Source: Prevotella sp. UBA2809
GTDB taxonomy: Bacteria > Bacteroidota > Bacteroidia > Bacteroidales > Bacteroidaceae
Length of the DNA stretch: 53,205 nt
Direction of reading: 5' to 3'
Assembly: GCA_002351725.1 (NCBI GenBank)
Contig: DEHD01000022.1
Coordinates: 3,561-56,765 of the forward strand
Shown here: positions 16,948 to 25,136 of the stretch, piece after piece
Numbering within the stretch: position 1 is the stretch's first letter
Layout: every line of letters starts with the position of its first letter
Notes under the pieces: generated by a model
Database searches by the model: none
The model's input: the letters and a program-made list of their open reading frames with translations, nothing else
Told to the model about the DNA's origin: nothing
Position numbers and translations under genes: made by a program

Positions 16948-18929
16948 ATGGTTGTTTCTTCTTTACATGGAATCCAGAACCAGAAGGTAGATCCGCAATC
17001 CTTTCCCTCGGATGTCACACCTATCTCGCCATTACAGTTGTCTATTATGGCTTTACAGATGCTAAGACCAAGACCTGTGCCCTGTACAAAATCATTTAGT
17101 TTAACGAAACGGTCGAACACTTTCTTCTGATGTTCCTTGGGTATGCCTGAACCTGTATCTTCGCAATATATGTACAGTCCATCAGTATCGTGGCGAACCT
17201 GTTTCTCGTAACCTATCTTTATGTGCCCCTTCTTGGTGTACTTAATGGCATTGGTAAAAAAGTTTGTTACTACCTGTTGTATACGTCCGCCATCTATCAT
17301 AGTGACAAATGTAGGGTAGGGGCTTTCTGTCATAAATTCTATGGCTGGGTTCTGAACTCTCTTGCTCAATGATATAGCCATGCTGTTGAAACTCTTGGCA
17401 AAGTCAGTCTTGGCTGGCTCAACCTTGATGCCTCCGCTTTCGAGCGATGACAATGCCAGAATGTCGTTAACCAGACGTAACAGCATATCGCAGTTGGTGT
17501 TTATCACATTGATAATCTGTGTACGTTCCTCGTCAGTGCCCAACATAGTAAGAACCTCTGAGAAACCTACAATGGCATTCAGAGGGGTGCGTATCTCGTG
17601 ACTCATGTTGGCCAGGAATGCACTCTTGCGCAATCCTGACTGGTTGGCACGTTCTGTCTCCTCCTTCAGCAGTTCTTGCTTTTCTATCAGTTTGGTAATA
17701 TTTCTCACCACACCATAAGTTCCTATCAGTTTGCCTTCTTTGTTGAAGAATGGAATGCTATCAACAAAGTGCCATTCTGCTTCTACTCCTTGCTTAATAA
17801 AGAATGGCTTGGTATTTAATAGCATGGTTTGCTTTTTACTGAAGTACTCGTCAATGGTTTTCCCTTCTTTTTTGAATGGAAGTTCAAGAACGCTCTCTGT
17901 AAGTTCATCGAAAGTCATTTTCTTCTCAGGCACGCTCATCTCTTTGTAGAATGTTATTTCTCTATCAATGAACGATGAACGGAAGAATCGCATCTCTATA
18001 TTCTCCATCAGATATTTCAGCTCGTTCTCTAACTCCTCAATTTCTTTGTTGGTGCGTTGTATCTGAGCCTCGTTCTTTTTATACTGATGGTATTGTTCGC
18101 GCTCTTGGGTAATGTCTCTGATATATAGCGTATACATCTCCAATCGTTTGTTGTTGTTGAAGATAGGGTGTAGACGTATTTCTGTATAGCAGTCAACGTG
18201 GCGCTCGGTGATGATTGTTCTTGTGCAATAGTGCAGGTCACACCTTTCGTCCTTATAGGTGATGAATCTGGTGTCTGGAATGTAGAATATGGGGTATTGA
18301 TAATAGAATGGATCATCGTCGCCTTCAAATTTCAATATCTCGCGTAGCTTCTTGTTTGTTGTAAGCAGCCTTCCTTCCTTGTCGAAGAAAGCCTGACCTA
18401 CAATGCTCTGTTCGAACAGCTTGCGATAACGGTCTGTCAGCTCCAACTCTTCCTTTTCCTGCAGTACCTGCTCTGTTTGATCGTAAAGTGTGCAATAGAA
18501 GTTTATAGGTTTATTCTTATCTTCTGCATCAAATTCCACAATGCCCACATCGCGCAGATATCTCCAATCGTGCTTGTGCTTCTTGGTGCTTCTGTCCCAT
18601 CTGAAGGTGCACTCTGCTGCTTTGGCACCCTTTACCAGTCGATTCATAAACGCCATGTAAATATGCTTGTCGTCAGGATGGATATAATCCAGACTTTCCT
18701 CATAGGAAATGCCATCACCTGACAGAAAGTTTCCAAACAGGTTGCTTGCCAGTCTGGTCTTCAGGTTCAGGCGTATCACATAGTTGTTTTCGTTCAGAGT
18801 GTGCTGCATGATGGTAGCTATATCCTTGGCTCTCTCAGTATTCTTTCGTATACTGTAGAGGGTGATTCGGTTCAGTATCAGTCCTATGATAATGACCATC
18901 AGGGTTATTATAACTATCAATATCTGCAT
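16944..18929 (-). CDS. Histidine kinase with one membrane helix and PAS domains, no periplasmic sensor (pair type B)
   Basis: A protein of 661 residues. The first 24 residues form a single membrane helix with essentially nothing outside, so this protein cannot bind periplasmic solutes itself. PAS-like regions at about 40-155, 165-275 and 305-415 precede the kinase core: His444 in MSHEIRTPL, Asn560 (TNAIKYT), G1 DTGSG (591-595), G2 GTGLG (617-621), all intact. It matches the cytoplasmic half of the 916-residue kinase at 11387, including NNYVIRLNLKT against NYYVIEYDIQT. It is second in the operon, six bases after the degenerate kinase, and its stop overlaps the next start. Its signal probably comes from the PAS domains or from a partner. 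Confidence 0.92.
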   Translation of the reverse strand: MQILIVIITLMVIIIGLILNRITLYSIRKNTERAKDIATIMQHTLNENNYVIRLNLKTRLASNLFGNFLSGDGISYEESLDYIHPDDKHIYMAFMNRLVKGAKAAECTFRWDRSTKKHKHDWRYLRDVGIVEFDAEDKNKPINFYCTLYDQTEQVLQEKEELELTDRYRKLFEQSIVGQAFFDKEGRLLTTNKKLREILKFEGDDDPFYYQYPIFYIPDTRFITYKDERCDLHYCTRTIITERHVDCYTEIRLHPIFNNNKRLEMYTLYIRDITQEREQYHQYKKNEAQIQRTNKEIEELENELKYLMENIEMRFFRSSFIDREITFYKEMSVPEKKMTFDELTESVLELPFKKEGKTIDEYFSKKQTMLLNTKPFFIKQGVEAEWHFVDSIPFFNKEGKLIGTYGVVRNITKLIEKQELLKEETERANQSGLRKSAFLANMSHEIRTPLNAIVGFSEVLTMLGTDEERTQIINVINTNCDMLLRLVNDILALSSLESGGIKVEPAKTDFAKSFNSMAISLSKRVQNPAIEFMTESPYPTFVTMIDGGRIQQVVTNFFTNAIKYTKKGHIKIGYEKQVRHDTDGLYIYCEDTGSGIPKEHQKKVFDRFVKLNDFVQGTGLGLSICKAIIDNCNGEIGVTSEGKDCGSTFWFWIPCKEETTI

Positions 18930-18935
18930 GCTCTG

Positions 18936-20963
18936 TTATTTTTTCTCAAAACTTGTCAACTCGCAAGGTATACTCATAAAGAATGTGCTACCCTTGCCTG
19001 GCTCTGACAGAACGTCGATGGTTCCTCCCATCTGTTCTACCAGCTCTTTCACTATAGGCAGGTCAAGCCCCGTTCCAATACGCTTGGTCTTAGCATCGCC
19101 CATAAAACGGTTGAATATCCTAGGCACTTCGTCAAACTCTATGCCTTGGCTTGTATCTTCTACTATGATGATCAACTCGTCGTGCAGGTATTCGTATCTC
19201 GATTTCAGCGAACCAACCTTGGTGGTACGGGCAGAATAACCACATAGTTTCTGTATGGCTATGCCCAGATGCTGAGAATCAATCTTTACCAGCATCGAGT
19301 TGTATGAGTTTTCTGTTATCTGTTTTAGGTTCTCGTCTGCCTCGCTCCAGCCTTGGTGGCACCATCCTTCAAATAATGATGCAAAGTCGCACTCCTCATA
19401 ATGATATTCAATCATGTGTGCATCAAGGCGCGATATAAACAGAATGTCGTTTATCAGGTTCAATAGAATGTCTGTATTCTTCTTGATCTCCCTGGCAAAT
19501 ATGGGCTCGTCTTCGCGATTGTGTTCTCTTTTGAACAACTCAGCAAACCCTATCACGGCATGCAGAGGTACTCTAAGCTCGTAGCTCATGTTCAGCAGGA
19601 AGGCATTCTTCAGCTGCTCCTCCTCCTGGGCTTTGGCTGTCTCCTCTTGCATATGCTTCTCAATGTAGGCCATCTCTGTTTCGTTTCTGCACAGGCCAAA
19701 ATAGTGGGTAACCTTTCCTTCCTTATCTGTGATTGGCATCATGCTGAAGGTAAGATAGATGTCGCGCCCATTGTGATCTCTGAGTTTGGTATGCAGCGTC
19801 TCTGAAATGGTACTCTTATAGAGCCTGTCCATCTTCGTCAGCAGCAACTTGGCGCGCTTCCTGTCGTCAGGATGAATCATGGCTACGGCTTTGAGCTGAC
19901 TGAGATGTGTTCCCTCGCCAGTAATGTCGCTCAGAATGTCGAGCGTGTGGGTGGCAGGGTAGTAGTTAGTCAGTCGTGCATCACTTATCTTCAGAGTATA
20001 ATTCAAATCGTCAATGTATTGCTTCAGAGCCTTGGCGCGTTCTTCCATCATTCTGGCCGACTCTTTCTGTCTGTGGTGCGATACCACCATCTCTGTGATG
20101 TCGTGCCCTGCAGCTATTACACCAAGCGACTGGTTGTGTATGTCGTGAATAGGCTCTAGCATCACCTCATAGTAGATTTTTCCTTCACGTGTAATCTCTG
20201 GCACTCGCTCGTCTGATTTCTTGACATGGGTGATGTCTGTTATCGACGATAGCTGAGTGTGCTCCAGTGTTTTTATGTCGAACTCCCTATACGATGGAAT
20301 ATCCGTCATTTTTATCTTGCGCTTCAACAGCGTTTCTGGGTTCTTTACGCCAAACGTTTCGCATGCTTTCTCGTTCAGTTCTGTCAGATAGCCGTCAGCA
20401 TTGTAATATATCATGTCAATCAGCGACGAGTTGAACACTGTATGGAATTTCAGCATCAGGTTCTTTTCGTCCTCAGCCAGTTTCTTTTCTTTGGTCACAT
20501 CTCTTTGGGTGCCCAGAATCTCTATTGGCTGGTCTTGCTTGTTTCTTCGCAATACCGATAGTGTCATCTCGTATATCTTAATGTCGCCATCCTGCGATGG
20601 TGCACTCTTAACTGTCATCGAGTCAGTGATTATATCTCTGTTCTGAATGCCCTCTATGGACTTTACCACCTGCTTGAAGTCTTCGCGATCATACAGTTGC
20701 GAGAACTCGAATGGGGTATAGAAGGTTTCTGTAAGATTCTCTTTCGAAATGACTTTGAATTGATTTTTCTTGGTATTATAAGTCCAGGCATCTGTTTTGT
20801 TGGCATCCATAATCAGAGTAAGCTGGGCGTTCAGTCTCTGCACCTTGCGCGTCACCCTCTTTTCTTTATAGAATGCAAGTCGGTTGTATACTACCATTGC
20901 AATAGCGGAAATAACAAGTACCGCTATCAAATAAATGTATATGTGGTTAGTAACTATAAGCAT
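18936..20963 (-). CDS. Degenerate histidine kinase (pseudokinase) with one membrane helix and PAS domains (pair type A)
   Basis: A protein of 675 residues, first in the four-kinase operon. One N-terminal membrane helix (about 9-27) is followed by PAS-like regions (about 45-160, 170-290, 325-430) and a kinase-shaped C-terminus. All key catalytic positions are altered. The phosphoacceptor His is Tyr461 (MSYELRVPL, codon TAC at 19583-19581). The N-box Asn aligns with Tyr576. G1 reads DTSQG instead of DTGxG. G2 reads GTGLDLP instead of GTGLGLS. The frame is open and the fold residues are kept, so this looks like a maintained pseudokinase rather than decay. It may bind and tune the active kinases of the operon as a heterodimer; that is inference. 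Confidence 0.9.
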   Translation of the reverse strand: MLIVTNHIYIYLIAVLVISAIAMVVYNRLAFYKEKRVTRKVQRLNAQLTLIMDANKTDAWTYNTKKNQFKVISKENLTETFYTPFEFSQLYDREDFKQVVKSIEGIQNRDIITDSMTVKSAPSQDGDIKIYEMTLSVLRRNKQDQPIEILGTQRDVTKEKKLAEDEKNLMLKFHTVFNSSLIDMIYYNADGYLTELNEKACETFGVKNPETLLKRKIKMTDIPSYREFDIKTLEHTQLSSITDITHVKKSDERVPEITREGKIYYEVMLEPIHDIHNQSLGVIAAGHDITEMVVSHHRQKESARMMEERAKALKQYIDDLNYTLKISDARLTNYYPATHTLDILSDITGEGTHLSQLKAVAMIHPDDRKRAKLLLTKMDRLYKSTISETLHTKLRDHNGRDIYLTFSMMPITDKEGKVTHYFGLCRNETEMAYIEKHMQEETAKAQEEEQLKNAFLLNMSYELRVPLHAVIGFAELFKREHNREDEPIFAREIKKNTDILLNLINDILFISRLDAHMIEYHYEECDFASLFEGWCHQGWSEADENLKQITENSYNSMLVKIDSQHLGIAIQKLCGYSARTTKVGSLKSRYEYLHDELIIIVEDTSQGIEFDEVPRIFNRFMGDAKTKRIGTGLDLPIVKELVEQMGGTIDVLSEPGKGSTFFMSIPCELTSFEKK

Positions 20964-20996
20964 TAAATGTTTTTAAAGAATGGTAGTAAACACCCG

Positions 20997-21028
20997 CAAA
21001 GTTAGCTAAATTTGAACAAATAAAAAAA
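20997..21028 (-). promoter_or_regulatory. Promoter of the four-kinase operon
   Basis: Minus-strand TAACTTTG (21004-20997) is an exact -7 element. The -33 position, 20 bases upstream (21028-21025), reads TTTT rather than TTTG. The ATG at 20963 follows 33 bases later. Confidence 0.65.
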
Positions 21029-21053
21029 TTTTTGAACGAAAAAAACACAATTA

Positions 21054-21085
21054 TTTGGAAGTTTCGCGGAAAAACCTTACTTTTG
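21054..21085 (+). promoter_or_regulatory. Promoter of frr
   Basis: TTTG at 21054-21057, a 20-base gap and TACTTTTG at 21078-21085 match the consensus exactly; the ATG lies 29 bases on. Confidence 0.8.
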
Positions 21086-21114
21086 TCATCAGAAAATGAC
21101 TAAAATTAAACAAA

Positions 21115-21675
21115 ATGGTTGACGTAAAAGAAATTTTAAGCAAAAGCGAAGAGCGCATGGAGATGGCAGCAATGTTCCTTGAGGACGAGCTGAATCGCAT
21201 TCGTGCAGGCCGTGCAAATGTGGCTATTCTCGATGGTGTTCGTGTAGAAGTTTATGGCAGCAAGGTGCCCCTGAATCAGGTAGCTAATGTTAGTGTGCCC
21301 GATCCTCGTACCATCGCCATCAAGCCTTGGGATCGCAAGGAGATCCGTAACATCGAAAAGGCTATCATGGATAGCGATGTAGGTATCACTCCTGAGAACA
21401 ATGGTGAGATTATCCGTCTTAACATCCCTGTTCCAACTGAGGAGCGCCGTCGCGACCTTACCAAGCAGTGCAACAAGATTGCTGAGAAGGCAAAGGTTGA
21501 GGTTCGTAACGTTCGTGGCGATGTGAAGGATAAGCTTAAGAAGGCAATCAAGGACGGTCTTTCTGAGGATCTTGAGAAGGATGCTGAGAACGATCTGCAG
21601 AAGTTGCACGACAAGTTTATCAAGAAGATCGACGAGCTGATTACAGCCAAGAACAAAGAGATCATGACCGTATAA
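21115..21675 (+). CDS. frr: Ribosome recycling factor
   Basis: A protein of 186 residues, the standard length. It shows the family core: an N-terminal helix with EERMEMAAMFLEDELNRIRAGRANVAILD, the SVPDPRTIAIKPWDRK strand, NGEIIRLNIPVPTEERRRDL, and a long C-terminal helix to the end. With EF-G it splits the post-termination ribosome. The gene has its own promoter. Its TAA stop overlaps the rsgA start (TAATG at 21673-21677), so the two are translationally coupled; both act on the ribosome. Confidence 0.98.
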   Translation: MVDVKEILSKSEERMEMAAMFLEDELNRIRAGRANVAILDGVRVEVYGSKVPLNQVANVSVPDPRTIAIKPWDRKEIRNIEKAIMDSDVGITPENNGEIIRLNIPVPTEERRRDLTKQCNKIAEKAKVEVRNVRGDVKDKLKKAIKDGLSEDLEKDAENDLQKLHDKFIKKIDELITAKNKEIMTV

Positions 21676-22604
21676 TGCACGGACTTGTTATTAAGAACAC
21701 AGGCAGCTGGTACACCGTCTTGACAGACGATGGCCAGCTGATTGATTGTAAGATAAAGGGTAACTTCCGTCTGAAGGGTATCCGTAGCACAAACCCAGTG
21801 GCCGTTGGCGACAGGGTTCAGATTGTGCCCAATAACGAGGGAACAGCTTTTATCACAGAGATTGAGGATCGTCGAAACTACATCATCCGCAAGAGTATCA
21901 ACCTCTCAAAACAGAGTCATATCATTGCTGCTAATGTAGATCAGGCCATCCTTGTGGTAACAGTGGCTAATCCTCAGACTTCCACCACGTTCATCGATCG
22001 TTTCCTGGCTTCGGCCGAGGCTTATCGAGTGCCAGTAATCCTGGTGTTCAATAAGACCGACTTGCTCGATGACGATATGCGTCGCTATCAGGAGGCTATG
22101 GTGAACCTGTATCAGACCATTGGTTACGAGTGCCATCAGATTTCTGCTGAGAATGGCGATGGGGTAGACAATCTGCGTTCGCTGCTTAAGGACAAGATAA
22201 CCCTGCTTAGTGGCAATAGTGGTGTGGGCAAGTCAACGCTCATCAATCGCTTGGTGCCTGATGCCAATCTTCGCACCTCAGAGATTAGCGATGCCCATAA
22301 CACTGGTCAGCACACCACCACTTTCAGTGAGATGATTCGTCTTGACGAAGGCTGGTTGATCGACACTCCAGGCATAAAGGGCTTTGGCACCTTCGATATG
22401 GAACCAGAAGAGCTTACCAGCTACTTCAAGGAGATATTCCATTTCTCGCAGGATTGCCGATTCTCTAATTGCACCCATACCCACGAACCTGGTTGTGCTG
22501 TGCTCAAGGCACTCGAAGACCATTACATAGCCGAAAGCCGCTATCAGTCTTATCTCTCTATGCTCGAGGATAAGGACGAGGGCAAATATCGTGCTGCTTA
22601 CTAG
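21675..22604 (+). CDS. rsgA: Small ribosomal subunit biogenesis GTPase RsgA
   Basis: A protein of 309 residues with an N-terminal OB fold and a circularly permuted GTPase domain: the G4 motif NKTD comes before the G1 P-loop GNSGVGKST and G3 DTPG. The C-terminal zinc-binding region has the expected Cys/His set (CRFSNCTHTHEPGC). RsgA checks maturation of the 30S subunit in a GTP-dependent way. It overlaps frr by one base and is followed after 43 bases by the S9 peptidase gene. Confidence 0.96.
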   Translation: MHGLVIKNTGSWYTVLTDDGQLIDCKIKGNFRLKGIRSTNPVAVGDRVQIVPNNEGTAFITEIEDRRNYIIRKSINLSKQSHIIAANVDQAILVVTVANPQTSTTFIDRFLASAEAYRVPVILVFNKTDLLDDDMRRYQEAMVNLYQTIGYECHQISAENGDGVDNLRSLLKDKITLLSGNSGVGKSTLINRLVPDANLRTSEISDAHNTGQHTTTFSEMIRLDEGWLIDTPGIKGFGTFDMEPEELTSYFKEIFHFSQDCRFSNCTHTHEPGCAVLKALEDHYIAESRYQSYLSMLEDKDEGKYRAAY

Positions 22605-22613
22605 ACTTTTTTA

Positions 22614-22648
22614 CATTAAACATTTAATATTAAACATTAAACATTAAA
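22614..22648 (+). repeat. Heptad repeat array abutting the S9 peptidase start codon
   Basis: Five 7-bp units (CATTAAA, CATTTAA, TATTAAA, CATTAAA, CATTAAA). The last A of the array is the A of the ATG, so the repeat fills the whole leader. Confidence 0.8.
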
Positions 22649-25092
22649 TGAAGAAAGTATTATTCGTACTATTCGCGGCTAATTGTGCGCTGTCGTCAAT
22701 GGCGCAGGTTAAGACCGCTGTTACTGAGTTCAACCTCTCTGGCCCATACGCTGTAGCAACTCCGTTTGCGCTTGACACGGTAGATGTAAAGGGTGCTAAG
22801 TTCGACCCTGCATCGCTCATGGGCTCCATCGCCTTGACTTCTAAGTCTGAGAGCCATTTCAATGGCAGTGTGCTCCCATCCCTTAAGGATAGCAAGAGCG
22901 TAGGTCTGCTCTCATTCTATGTAAACAATGCTGATTACATCAAGGGTAAGGTTGAGGTTAAGGGCCCAAAGCACTCAAAGTTGTTCATCGATGGTGTTGA
23001 GGCTGGTGGCGAACTCAAGTTGGCTCCTGAGCATCACACTTTCACCATCCAGTATCTGGCCGAGCCTAATGATACCGACTCTATCAAGGTGTGTTTCGAT
23101 GCCCCCAAGGCCATTCCTTACACCCTCGATTCTCGTCACCCCTACATGGTTCACGACCTTACTGATGGCAAGCGTGTTCGTGGCATTTCAGTCTCGCCCG
23201 ATGGTCAGTATGTAGCTCTGTCGTATCAGACCACAGCCCGTGGTGGCAATAGTATATGGAACTATGAGCTGCGCGATGTCAAGACTCAGCGTTTCATAAC
23301 CACTCTGGCTAGTAATCCACGTTGGATGCCAAAGACGGCAGCCTACCTTGTAGACGAAAAGGAGGGCTCACGCCGCTCACTCTATAAGGTTGATCCTAAG
23401 ACAGGTGCTCGCACCCTGTTTGCATACGATGTTCCTGAGGGCTCTTACAATGTTTCGCCTACTGAGGATTATCTTGTCTTCACTCTCGAGGAAGAGGGAC
23501 CAAAGGAGGATAAGGAGATTTTCGAGGTTCTCGAGATGGACGATCGTCAGCCAGGTTGGCGCACTCGCAATTATCTGGCCAAGTACGATATCAAGACTGG
23601 TATCACCCAGCGCATAACCTTTGGTACCAAGGGCGAGTATCTCTACGACTTCTCGCAGGATGGTAGTAAGCTGCTTGTTGCCAGTTTCCGCTCTCGTCTG
23701 GCTAAGCGCCCCACAAGTGTATCTGATTATTATCTCATCGATGCACGTACTCTGAAGGTTGATACTTTGCTTATTGGTGCTGAGTTCCTTGATAGTGGTG
23801 TTTTCTCGCCTGATGGCAGTCAGATTCTGTTCCAGGGTCACCCTGAGGCCTTCGATCGTATAGGCTGTCAGCTTCCTGCTGATGTTACTCCAAGCATGAC
23901 AGAGAACGAACTGTTTCTCTTCGATATCGCCACCAAGAAGGTAACTCCACTTACAAAGGACTTTGATCCAAGCATCGAGCGTGCTGACTGGTCGTGGGCC
24001 GACGGACAGATTTATTTCTCTGCAGAGGATCGCGATTATGTAAATATGTTTGTACTTAATCCTAAGAGCGGGAAAATTACCAAACTGGCCATCCGAGGCG
24101 ATTATGCATATCGCTTTGATATGGCTGCTCACGCACCTGTTCTGGGTTATCTGTCGTACAAAACTATGGAGCCCGCATCTGCTTATGTGGCTACAATAAA
24201 GAATTCAAAGATCAATGGTCAATGGTCATTGTTCGATGGTGCTGAGGCTCTTGGCGATGCTGAAATCGGAACCTGCCAGGATTGGAACTTCACCAATTCC
24301 AAGGGCGACACCGTTTACGGTCGTCTTTACTTGCCAAAGGATTTTGATGCAAGCAAAAAATATCCTATGATTGTTTACTACTATGGCGGTTGCTCTCCTG
24401 TGTCAAGATATTTTGAATCACCTTACGCGCCTCAGTATTGGAACTCTCTTGGCTATGTGGCTTATATCATTGAGCCAAGTGGTGCCACAGGTTTTGGTCA
24501 GGAGTGGGCATCGCGTCATGTCAACACTGCTGGTCGTGGCCCTGCTGATGATATCATCGAGGGTACAAAGAAGATTTGTGAGGCACATCCTTTCATCAAT
24601 GCAGAAAAGATAGGTTGTATGGGTGCATCTTATGGTGGATTCATGACTCAGTATCTGCAGACTCAGACTGACATCTTTGCAGCAGCCATTTCGCATGCAG
24701 GTATAACCAACCACACCAGCTATTGGGGCGTGGGCTATTGGGGCTACAACTATAGCGAGGTGTGCATGGCCAATAGCTATCCTTGGAGTCATCGCCAGCT
24801 GTTTGTCGATCAGAGTCCTCTGTTCAATGCAGATAAGATTCACACTCCACTGCTTCTGCTCCATGGCAATGCCGATACCAATGTGCCACTGGTTGAGAGC
24901 CTGCAGATGTTTACTGCCCTCAAGCTTCTTGGTCGCGAGGTTTCGCTTGTTCAGGTTGAAGGCGAGAATCACCATATTCTCGACTACTCAAAGAAAGAGA
25001 AGTGGCTTGCCACCCAGATGGCCTGGTTCCAGAAATGGCTCAAGGACGATCCTTCCTGGTGGGATGCCCTCTATCCAAAGAAACATCTCTAA
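22648..25092 (+). CDS. Exported S9-family prolyl oligopeptidase / dipeptidyl peptidase
   Basis: A protein of 814 residues with a signal peptide (1-20, ending SSMAQ). The middle (about 150-540) is a beta-propeller with repeated SPDGxxV and YxVDPKTG strands. The C-terminal alpha/beta hydrolase domain carries the nucleophile Ser661 in GASYGGF, Asp743 in HGNADTN and a His at 775 or 776 (GENHH). This order matches prolyl tripeptidyl or dipeptidyl peptidases of Bacteroidales, which trim peptides in the periplasm or at the surface. The N-terminal 140 residues (ligand-like beta domain) are not recognised. It follows rsgA on the same strand without a visible promoter of its own and ends at a bidirectional terminator. 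Confidence 0.9.
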   Translation: MKKVLFVLFAANCALSSMAQVKTAVTEFNLSGPYAVATPFALDTVDVKGAKFDPASLMGSIALTSKSESHFNGSVLPSLKDSKSVGLLSFYVNNADYIKGKVEVKGPKHSKLFIDGVEAGGELKLAPEHHTFTIQYLAEPNDTDSIKVCFDAPKAIPYTLDSRHPYMVHDLTDGKRVRGISVSPDGQYVALSYQTTARGGNSIWNYELRDVKTQRFITTLASNPRWMPKTAAYLVDEKEGSRRSLYKVDPKTGARTLFAYDVPEGSYNVSPTEDYLVFTLEEEGPKEDKEIFEVLEMDDRQPGWRTRNYLAKYDIKTGITQRITFGTKGEYLYDFSQDGSKLLVASFRSRLAKRPTSVSDYYLIDARTLKVDTLLIGAEFLDSGVFSPDGSQILFQGHPEAFDRIGCQLPADVTPSMTENELFLFDIATKKVTPLTKDFDPSIERADWSWADGQIYFSAEDRDYVNMFVLNPKSGKITKLAIRGDYAYRFDMAAHAPVLGYLSYKTMEPASAYVATIKNSKINGQWSLFDGAEALGDAEIGTCQDWNFTNSKGDTVYGRLYLPKDFDASKKYPMIVYYYGGCSPVSRYFESPYAPQYWNSLGYVAYIIEPSGATGFGQEWASRHVNTAGRGPADDIIEGTKKICEAHPFINAEKIGCMGASYGGFMTQYLQTQTDIFAAAISHAGITNHTSYWGVGYWGYNYSEVCMANSYPWSHRQLFVDQSPLFNADKIHTPLLLLHGNADTNVPLVESLQMFTALKLLGREVSLVQVEGENHHILDYSKKEKWLATQMAWFQKWLKDDPSWWDALYPKKHL

Positions 25093-25103
25093 TCGCAATA
25101 AAA

Positions 25104-25136
25104 AATCCTCGCCAGTTGGCGGGGATTCTTTTTTTT
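25104..25136. terminator. Bidirectional terminator between the S9 peptidase and mnmA
   Basis: A stem of 11 pairs (25104-25114 with 25117-25127; one G-T wobble) is followed by CTTTTTTTT on the plus strand and by TTTTTTATT on the minus strand. Confidence 0.88.

Noticed and set aside
19581..19583. The His-to-Tyr change as a sequencing error
   Set aside because: Three other motifs of the same protein are also altered, so an isolated error is unlikely, although the single base itself could only be confirmed from reads.
23377..24132. A 251-codon frame on the minus strand inside the S9 peptidase gene
   Set aside because: It lies wholly antisense to a clear peptidase with signal peptide and catalytic triad, and its translation shows no family pattern.
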